Program-made: the position numbers and the translations under genes | The notes under the pieces: model-generated | What the model saw: only the letters and a program-made list of their open reading frames with translations | What the model was told of the DNA's origin: nothing | The model's database searches: none | Source of the DNA: Maricurvus nonylphenolicus | GTDB taxonomy: Bacteria > Pseudomonadota > Gammaproteobacteria > Pseudomonadales > Cellvibrionaceae | Reading direction: 5' to 3' | NCBI RefSeq assembly: GCF_042854845.1 | Contig: NZ_AP031498.1 | Location: 868,001-932,000 of the forward strand | DNA: 64,000 bases | Shown here: positions 1-8,210 of the stretch, one piece after another | Layout of the letters: each line of letters opens with the position of its first letter | Numbering within the stretch: position 1 is the stretch's first letter

Positions 1-1
1 G

Positions 2-2089
2 GAGGATGTGTTGCACAAAGGTTACCGTGCTTTGTGCGAATGTCATATTGCCGGTGTCTCGACCAACCTCGGTTTGTTGCAGGCGTTGGTTCAACATCCT
101 GTTTTATCACAAGGGCCGTTTAATACCGACTTTGTCAGTCACCATACCGGCGAGTTGATTACTGCGGCCACAGAGTCTCACCCGCAGTTGTATTTCGATA
201 TGGCAGATACCGATGTTGCACCAAGTACAAGTGCTGCCAAAAATACTGTTGTCTTGCCTGAAGGTCACCAAGGCGTGTATTCGCCCTATCAGGGCACCGT
301 GGTATCGGTTGATGTCTCTGCTGGTGAGGTGATTACAGCGGGCCAGCAATTGGCGGTATTGGAAGCCATGAAAATGGAGCATGTGATTACCGCCAAAGCC
401 GGAGGTCTGGTCACTGAGCTGTTTATTACGCCAGGCGATATTTTGGATGAATCACAATTATTACTGGCGATTGAAACTGATGGCGATGTGACACTCGACG
501 AGCTGGAGCAGCAACAAGAGGTTGTTGATCTGGATGCGATTCGCCCGGACCTGGCGGAAATTCTCGAACGTAAAGCCAAAACACTGGATGAAAACCGTCC
601 CGAGGCCGTGGCGAAAAGACGCAAGCGCAACCAGCGCACCGCACGGGAAAATCTCAGCGACCTGATCGACGAAGGTAGTTTTGTTGAATATGGGGCCTTA
701 ACCCTGGCTGCACAGCGTCGACGCCGTAGTATTGAGGATCTGGTCGAGCGCAGCCCGGCTGACGGTATTATTACCGGTGTGGCACAAATTAATGGTGATC
801 TGTTTGATGCGCCAGACAATCGTGCTGCGGTGATGACCTACGACTTTACCGTCTTTGCCGGTACCCAAGGCGTTCACAATCACTGGAAAACTGATCGCCT
901 GATTGATATCGCTGAGCAGGGCCGCATGCCGATGGTGGTATTTGCCGAAGGTGGTGGCGGGCGTCCGGGTGATGACGATTACGAAGGGTTCCCAGGTATT
1001 GATACCTTTAATCACTTTAGTCGTCTTTCTGCATTGGTGCCGATTGTCAGCATTGTCTCTGGCCGTTGTTTTGCGGGCAATGCCGCCCTGCTGGGACTCA
1101 GTGATGTCATCATCGCCACCCAGTATTCCAATATCGGCATGGGTGGCCCAGCTATGGTAGAAGGCGGTGGTTTGGGTGTTGTATCTGCCGATGAAATTGG
1201 CCCCTCAGAGATTCAGGCCAGTAATGGCGTGATTGATATTCTGGTTGAGGATGAAGCGGAAGCCGTAGCGGTGGCGAAAAAATACCTGTCGTATTTTCAG
1301 GGTACCGTTAAAGATTGGAAGGCACCGGATCAACGCGCAATGCGCACACTGGTGCCGGAAAATCGTCTGCGGGTGTATGAAGTGCGTCGTGTGATTGAAA
1401 CCCTGGCGGATGAGGATTCCATGCTGGAACTGCGCGCCGGGTTTGGACGCAACATGGTGACGGCACTGATTCGTATTGAAGGTCGCCCTGTTGGTGTGAT
1501 TGCCAATGACCCTAAACATATGGGCGGTGCCATCGACAGTGATGCCGCCGATAAAGCTGCACGCTTTATGCAACTCTGTGACAGCTTTGATATTCCCCTG
1601 CTTAACTTCTGTGACACGCCGGGCATCATGGTCGGCCCTGAGGTCGAGAAAACTGCACTGGTTCGTCACGCCGCGCGCATGTTTTTGGCGGGCAGTAACC
1701 TGTCAGTGCCACTGTTTACTGTGGCGTTGCGTAAAGCCTATGGCTTAGGTGCTGGCGGCATGGCCGGTGGTGATATTAAAGCGCCGGTGTTTGCTGTGTC
1801 CTGGCCCACAGGAGAGTTTGGTGCGATGGGATTGGAAGGGCAGATTCGCCTTGGTTACAAAGCGGAACTGGAAGCCGTCGAGGATCCACAAGAACGCAAG
1901 CAGTTGTTTGATGACATGGTGGCTATGGCGTATCAAACCGGTAAGGCTCTTGTGGGAGCGACGCGCTTTGATATTGATGATGTGATTGATCCGGCAGATA
2001 CCCGTTTTTGGCTGTCAAATATTTTGGCCTCTATGCGCCCACCCGCACCGCGTGACGGCAAAAAACGTCCCATGATTGATTCCTGGTAA
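2..2089 (+). CDS. Fused biotin-dependent acyl-CoA carboxylase, 3' part (BC C-terminus, biotinyl domain, carboxyltransferase)
   Basis: The gene is cut by the left edge; the frame is open from base 2, so the true start lies upstream. The first ~50 codons look like the end of a biotin carboxylase domain. A biotinyl domain follows, with the EAMKM motif; the biotin-accepting lysine codon is at 371-373. The rest is a carboxyltransferase of the propionyl-/acetyl-CoA carboxylase beta type. Its N-half covers about 620-1290 and its C-half about 1370-2040, with the GGGGRPGDDD and GGMAGG glycine-rich segments. BC, BCCP and CT on one chain match the single-chain short- or long-chain acyl-CoA carboxylases, which make a 2-carboxyacyl-CoA from acyl-CoA, bicarbonate and ATP. 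Substrate length cannot be read. The thiolase-like gene follows 46 bases later and is probably co-transcribed. Confidence 0.9.
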   Translation, partial: EDVLHKGYRALCECHIAGVSTNLGLLQALVQHPVLSQGPFNTDFVSHHTGELITAATESHPQLYFDMADTDVAPSTSAAKNTVVLPEGHQGVYSPYQGTVVSVDVSAGEVITAGQQLAVLEAMKMEHVITAKAGGLVTELFITPGDILDESQLLLAIETDGDVTLDELEQQQEVVDLDAIRPDLAEILERKAKTLDENRPEAVAKRRKRNQRTARENLSDLIDEGSFVEYGALTLAAQRRRRSIEDLVERSPADGIITGVAQINGDLFDAPDNRAAVMTYDFTVFAGTQGVHNHWKTDRLIDIAEQGRMPMVVFAEGGGGRPGDDDYEGFPGIDTFNHFSRLSALVPIVSIVSGRCFAGNAALLGLSDVIIATQYSNIGMGGPAMVEGGGLGVVSADEIGPSEIQASNGVIDILVEDEAEAVAVAKKYLSYFQGTVKDWKAPDQRAMRTLVPENRLRVYEVRRVIETLADEDSMLELRAGFGRNMVTALIRIEGRPVGVIANDPKHMGGAIDSDAADKAARFMQLCDSFDIPLLNFCDTPGIMVGPEVEKTALVRHAARMFLAGSNLSVPLFTVALRKAYGLGAGGMAGGDIKAPVFAVSWPTGEFGAMGLEGQIRLGYKAELEAVEDPQERKQLFDDMVAMAYQTGKALVGATRFDIDDVIDPADTRFWLSNILASMRPPAPRDGKKRPMIDSW

Positions 2090-2135
2090 ATGTCTGTTGT
2101 AAACGTTGATGTGCGATCATGAAGAGGTTATGGCG

Positions 2136-3665
2136 ATGTCCGTAAAAAATATTCCCGATAATACGCCGGTGTTGGTGGCGTCCGGTCAGGTGGTGGTACG
2201 TAACGTCACTTCACCGCAACAGGTCAGGTCACCGGTGCAGTTAGCCGCTGATGCGGTTATGGCTGCCTTGGAAACCAGTGGTTGCTCGGCCTTGGGGGAG
2301 GCAGTGGATACGCTGGTGATGACGCGTATGGCCATCGACTCTTTTAGTTTATTGGAGCATCCCTTTGGCAGTAGCAGTAAACCGCCTGTAAGTGTTGCTG
2401 CGCTATCGGATTTATCGCCGCAGCAGGCGATCTACAGTCGCGAGGGTGGACAGAGTCCGCAGCGATTGATCAATGAATTTTCGGCATCGATCCGTGCCGG
2501 CGAGCATCAGTGTGTGGTGTTGTGTGGTGGCGAAGCCACCGGGGCGATGAAGCAAGCCTTAAAGCACGGTTGGCAACTGGATTGGCACGATGAGCCCTAC
2601 GGTGAGATGCTGGATTGTGGTGCCCAGGAAATTATGAATGACCTGGAATTGCAGCACCACATTACTTTTCCGCCCCAGGTTTATGCGTTATTTGAAAATG
2701 CCTGGCGGCATAAACAAGGATTATCTGTTGCAGAACACCGACAGCTCATCGGTCGATTATTCTCTCGCTTTAGTGACATCGCTGCAGCGAATCCCTATGC
2801 ACAGTTTCCTACGGCCTTAACATCGGAATTTATTGCCAATGCCTCGGCTGATAATTTTCTGATGAACGAGCCTTACCATAAATGGATGGTAGCCCAGGAT
2901 GCTGTTAATCAGGGCGCGGCGGTTATCATGATGTCGGTGGGCAAAGCGCGAGAACTCAATATTCCTGAATTTCAATGGGTATTTATTCACGGGCACGGCG
3001 ATGCGGATGATACCTTTGTGTCGCAACGGGAAAGCCTCGATGCGTCCTGGTCGATGAAGACTGCGTGTCAGCAAGCATTGCAGATGGCTGATATATCTGC
3101 ACAGCAAATCTCGCAGTTTGATCTCTACAGTTGTTTCCCTGTCGCTGTACTAGCGGCCTGTGATGCGTTGGATATCCCTTGGGATGCTCAGCAAGATTTG
3201 ACGGTGACAGGTGGCTTGCCGTTTTTCGGCGGTGCGGGAAATAACTACAGCATGCACGCCATTGCGCAAATGTATCATAACTTGCTTGCCTCGCCCGATG
3301 AGTTCGGTTTGGTGTTAGCCAATGGTGGATATCTGACAAAGGCATCGGTAGGAATTTATTCAGTACGTCCTTGTACAAAGTCGTTACCTGCTACTAAACC
3401 TTGTGCTAAAGAGTGTAGTGAACGCGAAGTTTTATTCCCTTTTGAAGGGCAAGCAGTGATAGAAAGTTACAGCTTAGTGTATAAGCGCGATATCCCGACA
3501 CAAGGATTAATTGTTGGTCGAGATAAAATTTTCGGTCGTCGTGTGTTGGCAAAAATGCCAGACGGGGACCAGTCTGCCGCAAAATTTTTAATGTCAGATG
3601 AACCTATTGGCAAAGAAGTGTCTGTGCGTACGCATGCAAGCGGCTGTGAATTTTTTGCTGTATAA
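2136..3665 (+). CDS. Thiolase-like protein, TLP1 type, with C-terminal OB-like domain
   Basis: The start is taken at ATG 2136 because a GAAGAGG ribosome site ends at 2127; in-frame starts at 2106-2130 have no suitable site. The protein is about 509 aa. The thiolase fold is recognisable from GGEATGA, YSCFP (where thiolases have HEAF or HDCF) and GGLPFFGGAGNNY (where thiolases have a GHP-type loop). The nucleophile segment reads GGQSPQ (residues ~104-109), so the cysteine of true thiolases is missing. The last ~100 residues resemble the additional C-terminal domain of mycobacterial TLP1. The paralogue at 62150 shares all of these features. It may bind or process CoA thioesters, but ordinary thiolysis is doubtful. 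It sits between the carboxylase and a TonB receptor. Confidence 0.8.
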   Translation: MSVKNIPDNTPVLVASGQVVVRNVTSPQQVRSPVQLAADAVMAALETSGCSALGEAVDTLVMTRMAIDSFSLLEHPFGSSSKPPVSVAALSDLSPQQAIYSREGGQSPQRLINEFSASIRAGEHQCVVLCGGEATGAMKQALKHGWQLDWHDEPYGEMLDCGAQEIMNDLELQHHITFPPQVYALFENAWRHKQGLSVAEHRQLIGRLFSRFSDIAAANPYAQFPTALTSEFIANASADNFLMNEPYHKWMVAQDAVNQGAAVIMMSVGKARELNIPEFQWVFIHGHGDADDTFVSQRESLDASWSMKTACQQALQMADISAQQISQFDLYSCFPVAVLAACDALDIPWDAQQDLTVTGGLPFFGGAGNNYSMHAIAQMYHNLLASPDEFGLVLANGGYLTKASVGIYSVRPCTKSLPATKPCAKECSEREVLFPFEGQAVIESYSLVYKRDIPTQGLIVGRDKIFGRRVLAKMPDGDQSAAKFLMSDEPIGKEVSVRTHASGCEFFAV

Positions 3666-3672
3666 AAAATAA

Positions 3673-3710
3673 GGTGATTTTATGACTTTGACGGTCATGG
3701 ATTAATCACC
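3673..3710. other. Imperfect hairpin between thiolase-like gene and TonB receptor
   Basis: GGTGATT (3673-3679) pairs with AATCACC (3704-3710), and inside it ATGAC (3682-3686) pairs with GTCAT (3694-3698). No T-run follows. It could be a weak attenuator, an RNA-stability element or an operator between the two genes. Confidence 0.4.
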
Positions 3711-3805
3711 GCTTAATCATTAACTTCTTCGATAAGGTGTTTGTTCCTCAGATTACAGAATGCAAACACCTTCAGTCTAACAATAATGTTCGGAGAGTTA
3801 TGAAA

Positions 3806-6187
3806 ATGAATACCTGTCGTTACGGTCAGTTCGATTTCAAGAAAAAAGTATTGTCAGCTGCGGTCTCCATTTCTGCACTGACATCACCAATGGTTTATGC
3901 CGAGGATGGCGCTTCATTTGCGCTGGAAGAGGTCATTGTTACGGCGCAAAAAAGAGCGCAAAGTTTGCAAGAAGTACCTATTTCTGTTTCTGCCGTTACG
4001 GGAGAAAAACTCAGTGATGCAGGTATAGAAAACCTGCAGGACCTATCATCCTATGTACCTAACCTTCGCGTTATTGATGGCGCCTTGTCACCTCAGTTGT
4101 TTATTCGCGGTATTGGCTCCGGTTCTAACCAAGGTTTTGAACAATCTGTGGGTACCTATTCCGACGGTGTTTATGCTGGCCGTAGTTTGCAATCACGAGC
4201 AGCATTTATGGATCTTGAGCGTGTAGAGGTACTGCGTGGACCCCAGAGTGTTCTGTTTGGCCAAAGTTCAGTAGCCGGTGCGGTAAGTTTAGTGAGCGCC
4301 AAACCTACCGATGAGTTCGAGGCTATGGTAGGCCTGTCCTACACCCCTGAAGTGGGTGGTACCGAAGCCAATGCGTTTGTATCAGGCTCATTGGCTGAAG
4401 ATCTTCGTGCCCGATTGGCAGTTCGTGATCGTCGTGAAGATGGCTTTATGGATAACAAAATCCGTGATGAAGATGCCCCAGAACTTGATGAACAGGCTGC
4501 ACGTCTTTCTCTGGCTTGGGACATCGGTGATGTTGCCGTAAATTTCAAAACCGAAGTTACGCGCTTTGAACGTATTGGTCGTACCTTAGCGATAACGGAT
4601 TTGGGGGCGTACCCTACTTTAACTGCGATAGGCACACACGGTCCATTGCAACAGACCTCAACCGATGTTGGCTATGATCTGTGGAGTGATACCAAGAATG
4701 TACTGGAATTTGACAGCGATGGTTACGTACTCAGCCTGGAATATGATCTTGACGGCCATACCCTAACCTCGATCTCTGCGTACAATGAATACGAGTACCG
4801 CGATAAGGACTTCGATGGTGATGAATCCGAAGTCGATCTTATTGTATTGAATATGGCGGAAGATTTTGAACAGTTCAGTCAGGAGTTTCGCTTAACCTCT
4901 CCTGGTGGTGAAACAGTGGATTACATTGTAGGTATGTTTTATCAAACTTCCGAGCAAGAATATCAGGAAGATGCTGTATTAACCGTATCATCCATTGGTC
5001 TTGATGTACTGACCAATCCTACGTTTCCTGTGGGCTTGCTCGACTTCTCTTCCAATCGGGATTTCTCGCAAGAGTCCGAAACCATCGCTGCCTTTGGCCA
5101 AATGACCTGGAATATTTCCGAAGAACTTCGCCTGGATCTTGGGCTGCGTTATACCCGTGATGAAAAAGACGGCGAGCGCGTTCAGGTTTCCTATTCTGAG
5201 TATGTGCCCGGTGCTTTATTAAGTGATGTGCCTGTGGGTGGCGGTCTGTTCCTCTCGGATGTTGCTGCTGATGGATTTAACTCTGCCGATCATAATCTGA
5301 AAGATGATTACAGCCAAGAAAACTGGACGCCGAGTTTGAGTCTGCAATATGACCTCAACGAAGACATTATGGTTTATGCCAATTACTCCGAGGGTTACAA
5401 AGCTGCGGGTTTTGATGCGCGCGGTATTAATGGTTGGACAACTGCTACAGCCTTGCCGGGTAAATCGGCTACGCAATTAGGTGGCGAGAGTTTCTTCTTT
5501 GATCAGGAAGAGGCGGAAACCATTGAGATTGGCGCTAAAATGTATTTGATGGATGGTGCTGCTGAATTAAACGTAGCGCTATATCACACTGAGTACACCG
5601 ATATGCAAGTGAGTGTATTTGATGGCACCTTTGGTTATGTTGTACAAAATGCCGGTGAGGCCCGTGTGCAAGGTTTGGAACTGGACGGACGCTGGAGGGC
5701 GACGGAGAGCCTGACCTTATCCGGTAGCCTGGGTTACCTGGATTTTGAGTGGACCGATTATCAAGCGGCTGCCTGTAATGGTGCTGGTAGTCTGCCTGCA
5801 AGTCCGGTTTCGTCTGGTAACTGTGACTACACCGGTAAGGAAAATGTTGCGACTCCAGAATGGACGGTGAATATCAGTGCTAATCATGTCACTTACGTAG
5901 GTGATGGTTTGGAGCTGCGTTCAACGCTGGATGCCAACTTTAAGGACAATCATTATACATCGGCTGATTTGGACCCACGTACTGAGTTACCGGGTATGAC
6001 TCTGATTAATGGTCGCATTGCATTAGCGGCAAGTGATGACAGTTGGCAAGTGGCACTGATTGGTAAAAACCTGACCGACCGTGAATACTACACATCTGCC
6101 GGCGCCTTGAGTCAGTCTCAAGGCGGTACCTATGTGAATATGGCGCGACCACGTACTATCACTCTGGAAGGCCAGTATCGCTTTTAA
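3806..6187 (+). CDS. TonB-dependent outer-membrane receptor
   Basis: An outer-membrane gated barrel of about 793 aa that would import a ligand using TonB/ExbBD energy. ATG 3806 sits 8 bases after GGAGAG (3792-3797); ATG 3800 in the same frame is an alternative. The N-terminus has a basic stretch and a hydrophobic segment ending VYA-ED, a signal peptide. A TonB-box-like EEVIVTAQKR follows, then a plug with the LRGPQSVLFGQSSVAGAV motif, and a 22-strand-type barrel ending in an aromatic residue (QYRF). It belongs to the broad iron-complex/unknown-substrate receptor group common in aquatic Proteobacteria. Its place among acyl-CoA genes suggests uptake of a hydrophobic carbon substrate rather than a siderophore. 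The next gene is convergent and a strong terminator lies between. Confidence 0.93.
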   Translation: MNTCRYGQFDFKKKVLSAAVSISALTSPMVYAEDGASFALEEVIVTAQKRAQSLQEVPISVSAVTGEKLSDAGIENLQDLSSYVPNLRVIDGALSPQLFIRGIGSGSNQGFEQSVGTYSDGVYAGRSLQSRAAFMDLERVEVLRGPQSVLFGQSSVAGAVSLVSAKPTDEFEAMVGLSYTPEVGGTEANAFVSGSLAEDLRARLAVRDRREDGFMDNKIRDEDAPELDEQAARLSLAWDIGDVAVNFKTEVTRFERIGRTLAITDLGAYPTLTAIGTHGPLQQTSTDVGYDLWSDTKNVLEFDSDGYVLSLEYDLDGHTLTSISAYNEYEYRDKDFDGDESEVDLIVLNMAEDFEQFSQEFRLTSPGGETVDYIVGMFYQTSEQEYQEDAVLTVSSIGLDVLTNPTFPVGLLDFSSNRDFSQESETIAAFGQMTWNISEELRLDLGLRYTRDEKDGERVQVSYSEYVPGALLSDVPVGGGLFLSDVAADGFNSADHNLKDDYSQENWTPSLSLQYDLNEDIMVYANYSEGYKAAGFDARGINGWTTATALPGKSATQLGGESFFFDQEEAETIEIGAKMYLMDGAAELNVALYHTEYTDMQVSVFDGTFGYVVQNAGEARVQGLELDGRWRATESLTLSGSLGYLDFEWTDYQAAACNGAGSLPASPVSSGNCDYTGKENVATPEWTVNISANHVTYVGDGLELRSTLDANFKDNHYTSADLDPRTELPGMTLINGRIALAASDDSWQVALIGKNLTDREYYTSAGALSQSQGGTYVNMARPRTITLEGQYRF

Positions 6188-6253
6188 GTGCTTCGGTACC
6201 TCTTGATATTCTTTCGAGAGGTACTTTAATTAGAGTGCTATATCACAGGCAAT

Positions 6254-6294
6254 AAAAAAGGGCCCGGTTGTATCAGCCGGGCCCTTTTCTTTTT
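6254..6294. terminator. Bidirectional intrinsic terminator
   Basis: GGGCCCGG (6260-6267) and CCGGGCCC (6277-6284) form a perfect 8-bp stem. An A-run precedes it and TTTTCTTTTT follows, so it can end both the receptor transcript and the facing enoyl-CoA hydratase transcript. Confidence 0.93.
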
Positions 6295-6304
6295 CAGAAG
6301 CATA

Positions 6305-7168
6305 TTATTCTTCAGGCATACCTGGAATTTTAAACGGACGCGGTGAGGCGTTAAACGGTGCTTCGTTCTCAGCCAGCGCGGCTTTTAAGCCATCCTGAAT
6401 AGCGGTAGTGGCAAACTGTTGCATGATCGGTGCAGCGTGGGCAACTGTGTCCAAGGAGTTGGCTGTATCTCTGGCCTGATTAACGCCCATGGCCTCATAG
6501 ACTCTGTTAATAGCCAGTTTATTGGTGGTCATCATGGTTTGATCAACCAGCGCCAGGCGTTCGGCTAAGGCCATGACCTTTGCTTCCAGTTCATCTTCTG
6601 GTACCGCCATAGCGACAATGCCCAGTTGTTCCGCTTCGACGCCAGAAATCGGGTCGCCGGTCAGCAGTAAAATCTTGGCCCATTGGGGGCCACATTTGTA
6701 AGGGTACATATGATTGAACGTCAGGCCCAGTCGGCGCACCTGAGGCTGCTGAATAATGGCGTTGTCAGCGGCAATGATGATATCGCACTGGCCCGCAATA
6801 TCGTTACCACCGGCAACACAATGACCGTGAACCTGAGCGATAACCGGTTTGGTTAGGTTCCAGGCTGTGGTGCTGGCGCCCCACATCATATCCAGTGATT
6901 TTTTATCCTCAATAAACGGATGATTATTTTTGGGATTGTTAGGGTCGTAGCTGCCACCTTGATCGAGGGCATCGTAACCGGCACAAAAGCCACGCCCTGC
7001 GCCTTTTACTACCACGACTTTAACATTGCCATCATCCTCGGCGGTTTTTAATGCGTCCACATATTCGCTTAGCAGGGTTTTGTTTAGCGCGTTCATCTGC
7101 TTCGGGCGATTAAGGGTAATGACAGCGATACTGCCTTGGGTTTCATAAATAATGGCTTCGTAGCTCAT
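6305..7168 (-). CDS. Enoyl-CoA hydratase/isomerase (crotonase) family protein
   Basis: About 287 aa from ATG 7168, which follows AAGGAGGAAAGACC, a near-ideal ribosome site; an upstream in-frame start at 7198 would overlap that site. The crotonase fold is shown by the LNRPKQMNALN start, the GFCAGYD oxyanion-hole segment and AGGNDIAGQCDIIIAAD. The two catalytic glutamates of classic hydratases are not present: the first is Asp (GGND) and the second is Gln (QQPQVRRLGL). It may therefore be an isomerase, hydrolase or other crotonase activity rather than a plain 2-enoyl-CoA hydratase. It is divergent from the amidohydrolase and acyl-CoA dehydrogenase pair, with about 170 bases of shared promoter region. 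Confidence 0.85.
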   Translation of the reverse strand: MSYEAIIYETQGSIAVITLNRPKQMNALNKTLLSEYVDALKTAEDDGNVKVVVVKGAGRGFCAGYDALDQGGSYDPNNPKNNHPFIEDKKSLDMMWGASTTAWNLTKPVIAQVHGHCVAGGNDIAGQCDIIIAADNAIIQQPQVRRLGLTFNHMYPYKCGPQWAKILLLTGDPISGVEAEQLGIVAMAVPEDELEAKVMALAERLALVDQTMMTTNKLAINRVYEAMGVNQARDTANSLDTVAHAAPIMQQFATTAIQDGLKAALAENEAPFNASPRPFKIPGMPEE

Positions 7169-7225
7169 GGTCTTTCCTCCTTCTTTTACCCCTCCCAAGA
7201 TAGGGAATCTACAGGGGGCTAACCA

Positions 7226-7265
7226 TGACCTCAGAGGTCCATTTTTAAAGGCCCAAATATGACCT
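7226..7265. promoter_or_regulatory. Candidate operator in the divergent promoter region
   Basis: GACCTC (7227-7232) and GAGGTC (7234-7239) are a perfect inverted repeat around a single base. A further TGACCT half-site lies at 7260-7265. The position between the divergent crotonase and amidohydrolase genes fits a regulator site. No regulator gene for it is visible nearby. Confidence 0.4.
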
Positions 7266-7341
7266 TGCCGGTTATTGTTTGCGAGGGGGCAATAGGAAAG
7301 AATTTCTACCGTAAACCGAGAAAATTATCTGGAGAATCACA

Positions 7342-8196
7342 ATGAGTGAGAATGCATTAAAAAGTGAAAAAGCCTTAAAGGCTATCGATACTTGGGTGAA
7401 CATCGACCATAAATGGGACGAGATCCCCAGTTGGCTCGTGGACGTGCAAAAGGATTACTTCAATATCTCAGAATTGATGTCTCACATCACCATGGACGAC
7501 ATGCTGCGCTTAATGGATGATGCCGGTGTAGAAAAATCTGTGCTGACTATCTATGGCCACAAGCAGCCTGAATCAACGCTGGAATATGTTCGTCAACATC
7601 CTGATCGTTTTGCCCTGTCGGTTGATGTAAATCCCAGCGGTTTGATGAAAGAAGTGTGGAAGCTGGAAGAGCTGGTCGATAAATACCCGGTTGTGATGGC
7701 ACGTGTGGTTCCGTTTGCGCTCGATAATCCAATCCCGCCAAGTCATCCGCACTATTATCCACTCTATGCCAAGTGTATAGAGCTGGATCTGCCGATTGCG
7801 ATCAACACTGGTATTTGTGGCCCGGTTCGCCCGAGTGATGCGCAAAATCCGATGCACCTGGACCAGGTGTGCTACGAATTCCCGGACTTGAAAGTATGTA
7901 TGGCACACGGTGCTGATCCCTGGTGGGATGTTGCGATCAGACTGATGCTGAAATACAAGAACCTTCGCTTGATGACTTCAGCCTACTCACCGAAGTACTT
8001 ACCCAAGCAGCTGATTCACTTTATGAATACCCGCGGTAAAGACAAGATTATCTTTGCTTCTGATTTCCCGCTGTTGCAGCCTAAACCGATTATCGAGCAG
8101 GCACAGAATATAGGTTTGAGTGAAGAGTCGCTGGAAAACTATCTGTTCAATAACGCTGAAAATTTCTTTTTCAGTAAACGTAACCCGCGCAAGTAA
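7342..8196 (+). CDS. Amidohydrolase family protein (amidohydrolase-2 type)
   Basis: A 284-aa TIM-barrel protein of the decarboxylase-like amidohydrolase-2 group. ATG 7342 follows TGGAGAATCACA. The barrel end is recognisable from the MAHGADPWW histidine strand and IIFASDFPLLQP, which carries the usual C-terminal Asp. The normal N-terminal HxH metal motif is replaced by IDTWVNIDHKW, so metal binding may be altered or absent. Members of this group act as hydrolases, decarboxylases or lactonases. Here it is 14 bases before the acyl-CoA dehydrogenase and surely co-transcribed with it, so a CoA-ester or ring-cleavage product is a reasonable guess. The substrate is unknown. Confidence 0.8.
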   Translation: MSENALKSEKALKAIDTWVNIDHKWDEIPSWLVDVQKDYFNISELMSHITMDDMLRLMDDAGVEKSVLTIYGHKQPESTLEYVRQHPDRFALSVDVNPSGLMKEVWKLEELVDKYPVVMARVVPFALDNPIPPSHPHYYPLYAKCIELDLPIAINTGICGPVRPSDAQNPMHLDQVCYEFPDLKVCMAHGADPWWDVAIRLMLKYKNLRLMTSAYSPKYLPKQLIHFMNTRGKDKIIFASDFPLLQPKPIIEQAQNIGLSEESLENYLFNNAENFFFSKRNPRK

Positions 8197-8210
8197 GTTT
8201 AGAGGTAATC

